Part shown: piece by piece, positions 7,932-15,376 of the stretch | Layout: the number at the start of each line of letters is the position of its first letter | Numbering within the stretch: position 1 is the first letter of the stretch | The notes under the pieces: generated by a model | The model's database searches: none | What the model saw: the letters and a program-made list of their open reading frames with translations, nothing else | What the model was told of the DNA's origin: nothing | Program-made: the position numbers and the translations under genes | Assembly: GCA_902794405.1 (NCBI GenBank) | Contig: CADBHI010000014.1 | Location: 1 to 41,724, forward strand | Direction: 5' to 3' | DNA from: an uncultured Prevotellaceae bacterium | Lineage (GTDB): Bacteria > Bacteroidota > Bacteroidia > Bacteroidales > Bacteroidaceae | Length of the DNA stretch: 41,724 nt

Positions 7932-8939
7932 TTAGTCCATCGGATAGCGTACGCCCCACTTCTGGCGCAAGCCATCCATGAGTTGCATGATATAGAGGGT
8001 CTCGTCGTGTGGCATCTCGCGTGGTTCGAGAAGGCCGTCGATAAGGGCCTGTCGGCAGGCAAGGAACTGATACTCATAGCCAGTAATCTGGTGTGGCACA
8101 TGAATGGTCTCGACGTAGGTACGGTCGGGACCATTTACTATTATCGTCTGCGGATTGTTAATGTTGTCGATGATAAGGTTGCCCTCGGTGCCGGCAATGA
8201 CGCCGATGTTGTCGCCGACGCAGGCTGCGCTCGACTGGAGGTTGCAGAGCATGCCGTCGCTCAGTACGAGGGTCATGGCATTGGTGAGGTCCATACCGGT
8301 AGCCGACTTGACGCAGGTGCCGTCGATGGTGAGGATTTCTGGGGATGATGGGGCTTCTGGGGAGGCCGTGAACATGCGGGCGAAGTTCAGGGCATAGACA
8401 CCGAGGTCGAGCAGGGCACCACCGCAGAGGTCGGGACGCATGATGCGAGGCTTGTCGCCCATGGAGTAGCCCAAGGTAGCCGTGAGCAGTCTCGGCTGAC
8501 CGATACGTCCGCTGAAGATGAGGTCGCGGACGATGCCGACGGCAGGCTGGTAACGCGTCCAGATAGCTTCGGCAATAAACACGCGACGCTGATGTGCCAG
8601 CGAGAGGATATCCTCCGTCTGCCGGGCGTTTGCCATGAAAGCTTTCTCAACGAGGCAGGGCTTGTCCGCTAACAGGGCTTCACGAGTCACATCGTAGTGA
8701 TGGGAGTGTGGGGTGCCAATATACACCAGGTCGACATCGGGGTCGGCAATCAGTTCGCTGTACGAGCCATAGGCATGTGGAATGCCATAGTTATTAGCGA
8801 AAGCCTCTGCCGTTTCCTTTGTCCGTGAGCCTACGGCGTAGGCTTCGCAGTTGCTCAATCCGTTTAATGTGATGGCAGCCTTGTCGGCAATCCATCCTGT
8901 GCCGATGATGCCGACACGCAGTATTCCGTCCTGTTTCAT
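7932..8939 (-). CDS. Gfo/Idh/MocA family oxidoreductase
   Basis: NAD(P)-dependent oxidoreductase of 335 residues with an N-terminal Rossmann fold (VGIIGTGWIA, residues 9-18) and the family Lys motif as VEKAF (E98-K99). In many sugar dehydrogenases this is EKP; EKAF is typical of the dihydrodiol-dehydrogenase-like branch. The C-terminal alpha/beta domain is complete (GALLDLGVYALNFARMF). An inserted low-complexity stretch, ASPEAPSSPEI, lies around 8340-8370. Its start overlaps the stop of the upstream lyase gene by four bases (ATGA, 8936-8939), so the two are probably translationally coupled. The substrate is unknown; a sugar or cyclitol is likely given the neighbouring GH43 genes. Confidence 0.88.
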   Translation of the reverse strand: MKQDGILRVGIIGTGWIADKAAITLNGLSNCEAYAVGSRTKETAEAFANNYGIPHAYGSYSELIADPDVDLVYIGTPHSHHYDVTREALLADKPCLVEKAFMANARQTEDILSLAHQRRVFIAEAIWTRYQPAVGIVRDLIFSGRIGQPRLLTATLGYSMGDKPRIMRPDLCGGALLDLGVYALNFARMFTASPEAPSSPEILTIDGTCVKSATGMDLTNAMTLVLSDGMLCNLQSSAACVGDNIGVIAGTEGNLIIDNINNPQTIIVNGPDRTYVETIHVPHQITGYEYQFLACRQALIDGLLEPREMPHDETLYIMQLMDGLRQKWGVRYPMD

Positions 8940-9982
8940 TCTGTGCTTAATTCTTTAGTTAAAGTCATTATTTCCTGTTCTGTAGTTGCCCAACTGGTGA
9001 CGAAGCGGCAGGCCGTGTGACCCTCATCAACGGGACACCACACCTCAAAGCCCACATGACGGCGCAAGGCATCGAGGTGGCTGTTCGGAATGATATAGAA
9101 CTGCTGGTTGGTAGGTGAGTCGATAAAGGGCTGGTAGCCTAAACGCTCTACAAACAAGCTACGCAGTTGCATGGATAGTGCCACGGCCTGCTGACCAATG
9201 GTCATATATAAAGAGGTGGAGCCAACTGGCGAGAACAGCGCCTCGAACTGCACACCCACGACACGGCTCTTGGCCAACAGGGCACCGTGACGCTTGATGC
9301 GGGTGAGCATGTGGGCAGGAGCATTACCCTTGGGGAACACCACCGCCTCGCCACAGAGTGCGCCGCACTTCGTGCCGCCAATATAGAAGATGTCGGCCAG
9401 GCGGGCCAGCAGCGGCAATGTCACGTCCTTGCTGGCAGCCAAGCCATAGGCCAAACGTGCCCCGTCGACGTAAAGCAATAGGCCGTACTGCTGACAGACA
9501 GCATGTAGCGCCGTCAGCTCGTCGGCGGTATAAAGTGTACCATATTCAGTAGGGAAAGTGATATAGACCATACCCGGACGCACCATGTGCTCGGCGGTCT
9601 CGTCGGCGAAGAAGCCGGCAAGCCATGATTTCAGTTCCCCGACGTCGAGCTTTCCTTCGTGCGAAGGCAATGCAATCACCTTATGTCCTGTGAACTCTAC
9701 AGCCCCAGACTCATGAACATTGATGTGAGCGGTATCGGGACACAGTACGCCTTCGTAGGGCTGTAGCACGCAATCGATGATGGTGGCGTTGGTCTGGGTG
9801 CCTCCGGCGAGGAACCATATCTGTGCCTCAGGTGCCTGACAAGCCTCACGGATGAGGCGACGTGCCTCATCGCTGAAGCAATCGTCGCCATAGCTCTGGG
9901 TCCGTTCGTCGTTGGTTTCCAAGAGACGACGCAACACCGCCTCGTGGGCCCCATTATTGTAATCGCTTTCGAGATGAATCAT
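8936..9982 (-). CDS. PLP-dependent threonine aldolase / beta-eliminating lyase family protein
   Basis: The 348-residue fold-type I PLP enzyme starts MIHLESDYNNGAHEAVLRRL. The cofactor-binding elements are AGGTQTN (59-65), LYVDGARLAYG (170-180, the Asp that pairs with the pyridine N) and GGTKCG with the Schiff-base lysine K205. The closest style is low-specificity L-threonine aldolase (LtaE-like), which cleaves threonine or allo-threonine to glycine and acetaldehyde; the exact beta-hydroxy amino acid cannot be read. It has a four-base overlap with the oxidoreductase gene downstream and sits 17 bases after the large GH43 gene, so these minus-strand genes form one probable transcription unit. 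Confidence 0.85.
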   Translation of the reverse strand: MIHLESDYNNGAHEAVLRRLLETNDERTQSYGDDCFSDEARRLIREACQAPEAQIWFLAGGTQTNATIIDCVLQPYEGVLCPDTAHINVHESGAVEFTGHKVIALPSHEGKLDVGELKSWLAGFFADETAEHMVRPGMVYITFPTEYGTLYTADELTALHAVCQQYGLLLYVDGARLAYGLAASKDVTLPLLARLADIFYIGGTKCGALCGEAVVFPKGNAPAHMLTRIKRHGALLAKSRVVGVQFEALFSPVGSTSLYMTIGQQAVALSMQLRSLFVERLGYQPFIDSPTNQQFYIIPNSHLDALRRHVGFEVWCPVDEGHTACRFVTSWATTEQEIMTLTKELSTE

Positions 9983-9999
9983 AAACTGTTGTTATTGAA

Positions 10000-12237
10000 T
10001 TATAACTCCCACTCGTCGCGCCACCGAACGACGGGCTTTCCGTCCTCGAACTCGATGGGCAGCCAAATGTAACGGGCATCACGAGGATGACGGGGACGCC
10101 AGATGTCGGCCATAAAGATAGAACGGCCATCATCGAGCGTGAGGATATAGGTGCTCTGTCCGTTAAAGGTTTTCTCAGCCAGCGGACCACGGCAGGGGTT
10201 CGGGTGCTGCGTCCAGGGGCCCCAGATGCTGGGAGCAGAGAACATGCGGGCCTCGTTGGGCTCCCAGCCGGTACAGCCAGAGGTAATCATCCAGTAGGTG
10301 CCGTCGTGCTTGAAGATGGCGGGAGCCTCGTTGTGGCCGGCAGGTGCCAGGCGGGTGTAGCGCCCCGTGTGGTGCAGATAGTCGGCAGTCAGCTCGGCAA
10401 TGTGCAGGGTCAGGTTCTCTTCAGAGGAGAAGATGTGGTAAGCCTTGCCGTCGTCGTCGACGTAGAGTGTCATGTCGCGCGACATCTGACCAGTGCCGAA
10501 GTCACGCTTCACGATAAGGCCCTGGTCTACGGCCTTGCGCCAGGCGGGCGTCCAGTCTTTGTAGTTGGCGGCATTCAGCGTGTCGGTCACGGCTATCGCT
10601 GCGGCGTCAAACTCCACCGGCCACGTGCCGGCATTGGCCCTCGAGGAATAGAGGAACTTGTAGGGACCTTCGGGACGGTCGGCCACGGCCACGCCGTAGC
10701 GGGCGGCATTATAGCCCTGCCCCTTCAGCTCGAGGTGGAACCACATGCAGAACTTCTTCGTCACGGGGTTATAGATAACCTTCGGACGCTCCAGGATACA
10801 GCCGCGCTCAATGTCGGAGCCCGTAGTAGCACGTCCATTCATCCGACGACCATTGCCCTGACCGGCAGCGGGCTCCGTCACACTCAACGCCACACCGCAG
10901 TTGCGCCAGTTGACCAAGTCCTTGGAGGCGTAGCACATCACGCCCACCAATGCATCGCTGGTGCGGTCGTCCTTGTGCTCACCAAACCAGTAGTAAGTGT
11001 CGCCATATTTCAGCACACCGCCACCGTGGGCGTTGATGTGGCGGCCACCGTCGTCGTACCACAGCTCTCCGCTACGGATGGTCTTCTTTTTCTTCTGCTG
11101 GTCTGCCCAATACTGCTCCAGGCGCTTGGCCTCAGCCTTGGTGATATGGATGACAGAGCCGTGCTTGGGCGACACGAAGTTGGTCAACTTCATCTTACCC
11201 TCGCCAAAGTGACCAAGAGGTGTGAAGGTCTTGAAGTCGGAGGTCTCGACGAAGCCAAAGTTGTTGGGACGGATGGTGTAGATGTCGTACATGACGACCC
11301 ACTTCTTCTCGCCGATACGCTTCCACACGTTGGGAGCTTCGCAACCCGTACGCTCGGCGTCAATCTGCTCGGCGTGGTAGTCGTCGAAGTGGTTGATTTT
11401 GTCGCTAATCATATACTTGATGCCGCCGGGGTTCTCCTGCGAAACGTAGGTCATGATGTATTTTCGATTTACGGATTTTCGATTTACGGATTTTCGATTT
11501 ACGGATTTTTGATTTACGGATTTAAATCGTAAATCGTCAATAGGTAAATCGTCAATCTCTATGATATCAGCATCGAGCACCTGGATGGTAGTGTCGGGAT
11601 ACTCGAAGAGCAGCTTCGGCTCGGTCTCCAAGGTGGTGAAGGCCTCGTCGGCATAGCTGTAGTAAAGCTTGGTCCTGCCGCCAGCCTGCTGACGGATGGT
11701 GAAATAGACCATGGGCTTGCCAACGGCGGGATCCCAAATGGTCTGCGGCGCCCAGGCGCAGGCTACTTGGCCAAACTTCTCGGGAAAGAGTTTATCGATG
11801 CGGGCCACATGGTGGGTCCAATGGATAAGGTCGTCGGAAGCCATCAGCACGAGTCCTCGGTTATTGCCCCATCCGAACTCGTCGGGGCGTTCCCACTGGG
11901 TGGTGCGGATGCCCTTTTGCTTGCCGAAGATGTGAAGGTCGGTCATGGCGATATAGAACTTGCCGTTTGGTGCACGGTAAATATGGGGGTCACGGATGCC
12001 GTGCTGCTCGGCGATGCTGTCGCCCGAGATTATCGGCTCACCATTGTTCACCGCCGTAAACGTATAGCCATCGTAGCTGATAGCCATGAACAAAGAATGC
12101 GTAGGATCGCTAAAGAAGGTGAAGAGATAGGCACCCATGTCCTTCTCGGTGAGGCTACGGTTAGTTTTTGCCACTGCTGACAACGTCATGAGAGCGACAA
12201 GAATTAGGAAAAGAGTTCGTTTCATTGTATTGATCAT
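10000..12237 (-). CDS. Two-domain GH43 glycoside hydrolase (arabinosidase-like + exo-1,3-galactanase-like)
   Basis: A secreted protein of 745 residues with signal peptide (RTLFLILVALMTLSAVA). Domain 1 (about 30-390) is GH43-like: HGIRDPHIY (general-base Asp), VLDADI (central Asp), CEAPNVWK (general-acid Glu). Domain 2 (about 395-745) has INAHGGGVLKYGDTYYWFGEH, ERPKVIYNP, GHNEAPAIFKHDGTYWMITS and QSTYIL, close to exo-beta-1,3-galactanase GH43 enzymes. The two active sites suggest action on arabinogalactan side chains and backbone (inferred). The start ATG 12237 overlaps the stop of the GH43 gene before it (ATGA); ATG 12225 is an alternative. A 15-base tandem repeat gives KSVNR pentads in domain 1. 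Confidence 0.88.
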   Translation of the reverse strand: MINTMKRTLFLILVALMTLSAVAKTNRSLTEKDMGAYLFTFFSDPTHSLFMAISYDGYTFTAVNNGEPIISGDSIAEQHGIRDPHIYRAPNGKFYIAMTDLHIFGKQKGIRTTQWERPDEFGWGNNRGLVLMASDDLIHWTHHVARIDKLFPEKFGQVACAWAPQTIWDPAVGKPMVYFTIRQQAGGRTKLYYSYADEAFTTLETEPKLLFEYPDTTIQVLDADIIEIDDLPIDDLRFKSVNQKSVNRKSVNRKSVNRKYIMTYVSQENPGGIKYMISDKINHFDDYHAEQIDAERTGCEAPNVWKRIGEKKWVVMYDIYTIRPNNFGFVETSDFKTFTPLGHFGEGKMKLTNFVSPKHGSVIHITKAEAKRLEQYWADQQKKKKTIRSGELWYDDGGRHINAHGGGVLKYGDTYYWFGEHKDDRTSDALVGVMCYASKDLVNWRNCGVALSVTEPAAGQGNGRRMNGRATTGSDIERGCILERPKVIYNPVTKKFCMWFHLELKGQGYNAARYGVAVADRPEGPYKFLYSSRANAGTWPVEFDAAAIAVTDTLNAANYKDWTPAWRKAVDQGLIVKRDFGTGQMSRDMTLYVDDDGKAYHIFSSEENLTLHIAELTADYLHHTGRYTRLAPAGHNEAPAIFKHDGTYWMITSGCTGWEPNEARMFSAPSIWGPWTQHPNPCRGPLAEKTFNGQSTYILTLDDGRSIFMADIWRPRHPRDARYIWLPIEFEDGKPVVRWRDEWEL
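11464..11525 (-). repeat. 15-base tandem repeat (in frame in GH43 gene)
   Basis: About four copies of GATTTACGGATTTTC (minus-strand reading: GAAAATCCGTAAATC). Because 15 is a multiple of three, the encoded pentapeptide KSVNR repeats without frame damage. A diverged AAATCGT tail continues to about 11555. Confidence 0.9.
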
Positions 12238-13244
12238 TGTTTAACTATCAGTTTATCGCCGCTCAAATCCACCTCAAACAGATGGGGTATGCGAACCGTG
12301 CGGCCCCGAGCATCCTTGGAATGGTGATGCACAGACATCATCCACTGGCCGTCGAAGCGCTGGAAGAGCATCGAATGGCCATAGCCCGGCGGTGTGATGG
12401 GCTCAGGCTCTTGGACCCATGGGCCGTCGAGAGTGCCACTCTCAGAATAGGCTACGCCCTGGGTATAGACATCAAAGACCCACGAGGTCCAAACCATACC
12501 CAGGCGACCAGTACCAGTTCGGAAGAGATAGGGACCGTCGGTCACCTTGTTCCAGATGATCTCTCCCTTGTCGTTACGTTCCTTGCTCCACGGCGAGTCA
12601 CTGGCGCGGAACAACACCTTTGGCTCTCCAACGGTACCACTAAGGTCGGGCTTCAGTTCGATCTTCTCTATCGTGCCGTTCCAGTTCTGCAGCCACTCGC
12701 CACAAAACACCATGTAGGGCTTGCCGTCCTTGTCCTTCCAATAGGTACCGTCAAGCGTCGGACGGTCGGCAGGCAGGTAGGTGGCATCGCCGAAGGCACG
12801 ATAGGGCCCCATCGGGTTATCGGCGCGAAGCACCTGTGAGGCACGGCGCTCGATGACATTGCCACGCACCGTGTCAATCTTCACCGCTTGGTTGGTGAAC
12901 GTGGCGAAATAGTAATAATAGCCGTCACCCGTCTGGTGCAACTCTGCCGCCCAAATCATCGGTCGAGGCCCCATCCATGAGTCAGCCTCAAATTCTGTCA
13001 CACGCATGGGACCTTCCCAGAGCTTCAGGTCGGTTGAGCGCCACATCATGCCGCCCGTACCTGTCATATAGTACATCTTCGTTTTCTGGTCAGCCAGTAT
13101 GGCAGGGTCGCTGAGCCGGATGGAGTCGAGCGGCACATCCTTCCTGACACGCATGTTCCGTTGTCCCAAGACCGTCATGTCTTGTAACATGGCAGGCAGG
13201 ACAAACAACGCTGCCAAAACCGAAAATAGGGTTACTCTCTTCAT
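12234..13244 (-). CDS. GH43-family glycoside hydrolase, single domain
   Basis: The 336-residue secreted protein begins with a hydrophobic signal peptide (RVTLFSVLAALFVLPAML). It has five-bladed GH43 features: LSDPAILADQ (general-base Asp), DRPTLDGTYW (central Asp region) and VTDGPYLFRTGTGRLGMVW at the place of the general-acid motif. In most GH43 enzymes that position is EGP with Glu; here it reads DGP with Asp, which may be a subfamily trait or alter activity. It precedes the two-domain GH43 gene, overlapping it by four bases, so both are expressed together. Probably an arabinosidase/xylosidase-type enzyme; substrate unproven. Confidence 0.85.
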   Translation of the reverse strand: MKRVTLFSVLAALFVLPAMLQDMTVLGQRNMRVRKDVPLDSIRLSDPAILADQKTKMYYMTGTGGMMWRSTDLKLWEGPMRVTEFEADSWMGPRPMIWAAELHQTGDGYYYYFATFTNQAVKIDTVRGNVIERRASQVLRADNPMGPYRAFGDATYLPADRPTLDGTYWKDKDGKPYMVFCGEWLQNWNGTIEKIELKPDLSGTVGEPKVLFRASDSPWSKERNDKGEIIWNKVTDGPYLFRTGTGRLGMVWTSWVFDVYTQGVAYSESGTLDGPWVQEPEPITPPGYGHSMLFQRFDGQWMMSVHHHSKDARGRTVRIPHLFEVDLSGDKLIVKQ

Positions 13245-13264
13245 TATATTCTCATCTTTAAATG

Positions 13265-13350
13265 TTCAATCCACCATCCACCATCCACTATCCACTATCC
13301 ACAATACACTATCCACAATACACTATCCACTATCCACAATACACTATCCA
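13265..13350. repeat. CCACTATCCAC intergenic repeat array
   Basis: Repeated units of CCACCATCCAC, CCACTATCCAC and CCACAATACACTAT fill the spacer and reach into the 3' end of the epimerase gene (stop at 13344). A related short copy is inside that gene at 14296-14330. No promoter was seen here. Confidence 0.85.
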
Positions 13351-14387
13351 CCAATCACCCCTTGCCTGGCCTTCTCCTGAGCCTCAATGACCTTGTCACA
13401 CCAGGTGTCAAACTCCGGGTCCTCTGTTTGCAGCTCAGGATGAGCCAAAACGTACTCGACACAGCGCCGCACACCTTCGTCGAAACGGGTGGTGGCCTGG
13501 AAACCAGGGACGGCGCGTTTCAGCTTTGTACAGTCGAAGCAGACGGTAACGGCCTTATCGCCTAACAGGTTACCCTCGAAATCCCACTCCTTCGGCGCAA
13601 CAGCGGCAAGAAACTGAGAAGCCACATAGTAGAGCTTCGGCGTAACGTTTAACGCGTTGGCAACACACTCATAGATCTGCGTCCACGTCAGCTGCTCGTC
13701 GCTCATAATCTGGAACGCCTCACCGATAGCCTTTGGATTGCCAAGCAGACCGATGAAACCGCGTGCGAAGTCCTCGTTCCAAGTCAGCGTCCAAAGTGAT
13801 GAGCCATCACCATGGACGATAACTGGCTTGCCGTCGAGCATACGGCGGAGCACTTGCCAAGACCCTTTCAGGCCGTGAACGCTGAGCGGTACGGCACGCT
13901 CGCAGTAGGTGTGGCTGGGGCGCACGATAGTGACGGGGAATCCCGTCTCACGATATTCGCGCATCAGCAGTTCCTCACATGCAATCTTGTTGCGGGAGTA
14001 CTCCCAATGAGGGTTGGCCAGTGTGGTTCCCTCTGTAATAACGTGATTAGCTGCAGGTTTATTATACGCTGAAGCCGAAGATATGTAGACATATTGCCGG
14101 GTACGGCCACGGAAGAGCCGGATGTCACGCTCCACTTGCTGAGGCAGGAAGCCGATGAATTGGCAGACGGCGTCGAAGGACTCGCTGGGCAAACCAGCGA
14201 GCACGGTGGGCTCGTCGTTGATGTCGGCGATGATTTGTTTCACGTTAGAGGGCACTTCATCGTTGCGATTGCCGCGATTGAGGAGCCATATCTCGTGGAT
14301 GGTGGATGGTGGATGGTGGATAGCGGAGAGCTGTCGGGTAATGGCACTGCTGATGGTGCCGGTTCCACCAATAATGAGTATTCGCAT
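13344..14387 (-). CDS. NAD-dependent epimerase/dehydratase family protein
   Basis: Extended short-chain dehydrogenase of 347 residues. The NAD-binding motif is IIGGTGTISSAI (residues 4-15); the active site is WEYSRNKIACE (Tyr-x3-Lys). The substrate loop includes TIVRPSHTYCERAVPL and the C-terminal half has the usual DEQLTWTQIYE and GDKAVTVCFD. Reductase or epimerase on a sugar nucleotide or free sugar is the likely role, in the same minus-strand group as the GH43 genes. A dispersed repeat adds SAIHHPPSTIHEIW immediately after the NAD-binding helix, at the point where a shorter linker is expected. The 3' end runs into a repeat array. Confidence 0.85.
   Translation of the reverse strand: MRILIIGGTGTISSAITRQLSAIHHPPSTIHEIWLLNRGNRNDEVPSNVKQIIADINDEPTVLAGLPSESFDAVCQFIGFLPQQVERDIRLFRGRTRQYVYISSASAYNKPAANHVITEGTTLANPHWEYSRNKIACEELLMREYRETGFPVTIVRPSHTYCERAVPLSVHGLKGSWQVLRRMLDGKPVIVHGDGSSLWTLTWNEDFARGFIGLLGNPKAIGEAFQIMSDEQLTWTQIYECVANALNVTPKLYYVASQFLAAVAPKEWDFEGNLLGDKAVTVCFDCTKLKRAVPGFQATTRFDEGVRRCVEYVLAHPELQTEDPEFDTWCDKVIEAQEKARQGVIGG
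14296..14330 (-). repeat. GGTGGAT repeat read in frame inside epimerase
   Basis: GTGGATGGTGGATGGTGGAT and GGATAGCGGAG (plus strand) are the same type as the intergenic array at 13265-13350. The encoded insertion is HHPPSTIH. Confidence 0.75.
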
Positions 14388-14973
14388 AAGCTTATTTTGT
14401 GAGGTTAGGATTGACGATATTCTTCAGCGCGGAGCCAAAGATGACGTACTGGGTGTTGCCGGCGATGGTACCCTCGTTCTGTCCCCACAGGAAGGGCCAG
14501 TCATCGTAGTTTTCGAAGTGATCTGGCTTACGGAAGAGAAGTCCGGGAGCCACATTGCCGGGGATAGCAGAGAAGTCGGCACGGTTGTTGCCATAGAACA
14601 CCTGTTTGGGGCGGGTTGCTCCGACAACAGCGACAAAGGAGTAGTTATGGTAGGGATGGCAGCCGTAGAGCCAGTTGGCCACGCGGTAGACCTCATCCTT
14701 AGAGACGATGTCAGGGAAATAGATATGGGCGTAGTTGACGGTGATACCAAAGTTCAGCACGGCATTGACTCCAGCCCAGTTGCCGAGTCCAATGGGCACG
14801 CCGTAGGGATTCTGCGTGTCGAAGCTCTTGATATAATCGTTGTACTTCTGCACGTAGGGACGGAGTTTCTGCTTATAGGCATCGTCTTTCATCGGAATGG
14901 AATCGAGCGCGGTTTGCAGGTTGCGGGCTACGTCTCGGTCGAGGTTTTCCCAAAGTGTGCGTGGGCGGCGGTT

Positions 14974-15000
14974 GTCGCGGTGGAACCGCGACCTACGGGA
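14974..15000. repeat. 27-base hairpin repeat, copy 1, in GH9 remnant
   Basis: GTCGCGGTGGAACCGCGAC forms a perfect eight-base stem (GTCGCGGT/ACCGCGAC) with a three-base loop, followed by CTACGGGA. It encodes part of SRRSRFHRD. Confidence 0.8.
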
Positions 15001-15078
15001 AATCTGGGTGGACTGAGCGGTCTGGGTGGTGCCATCACCTGTGCCGGTGAGCCAGTCGTCGTCGGCTTCGGCTTGTGC

Positions 15079-15105
15079 GTCGCGGGGGAACCGCGAGTTG
15101 CGGGA
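15079..15105. repeat. 27-base hairpin repeat, copy 2, in GH9 remnant
   Basis: GTCGCGGGGGAACCGCGAG followed by TTGCGGGA aligns to 14974-15000 with a few mismatches. It encodes SSRNSRFPRD. Both copies are in the same orientation, 105 bases apart. Confidence 0.75.
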
Positions 15106-15376
15106 GGATAGCAGCTGTTCGGCCTCCTTGCGAAGGCGATCGGCCTGTGTCTGTGCCCTGTCGGCCAGTTCGTCGTTGTAGCCACGTAGCACACGAGCGG
15201 CAGAAGTGAAAATACCTGCGGCCTGGAGGTCGAGGTTAGGATTGCGGGTAGTGAAAGCCCACATGTCGTCAGGAGTGCCACTCCGCTTGCCGTCGGCAGA
15301 AACCTCGTAGGGCTTCAGGCTCGGGTCGTAGTGCAGGCCGTCGGTGATCTTCATACCAGTTTAGTTTTTGTGTTGG

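Larger units (their letters stand above)
14392..15354 (-). pseudogene. 5'-truncated GH9-family glycoside hydrolase remnant
   Basis: The 320-residue reading frame matches only the C-terminal half of a GH9 enzyme. GNWAGVNAVLNFGITVNYA, LYGCHPYHNYSF, NNRADFSAIPGNVAPG and the final GQNEGTIAGN (general-acid Glu) are GH9-like. There is no signal peptide, no Ig-like N-terminal domain and no DAGD-type nucleophile region, all of which a complete GH9 enzyme (550 or more residues) would have. It begins MKITDGLHYDPSLKPYEVS, 22 bases after the stop of the alcohol dehydrogenase, with no promoter. The middle carries two repeat insertions (SSRNSRFPRD, RRSRFHRDNRR). Best read as a decayed enzyme; if translated it should be inactive as a glycosidase. 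Confidence 0.65.

Noticed and set aside
10087-11532. 481-residue plus-strand frame opposite the two-domain GH43 gene
   Set aside because: It is a GC-driven antisense shadow rich in Val/Gly/His with no domain; the minus-strand frame has clear GH43 motifs. The same holds for the plus-strand frames at 14155-15111 and 15368-16336.
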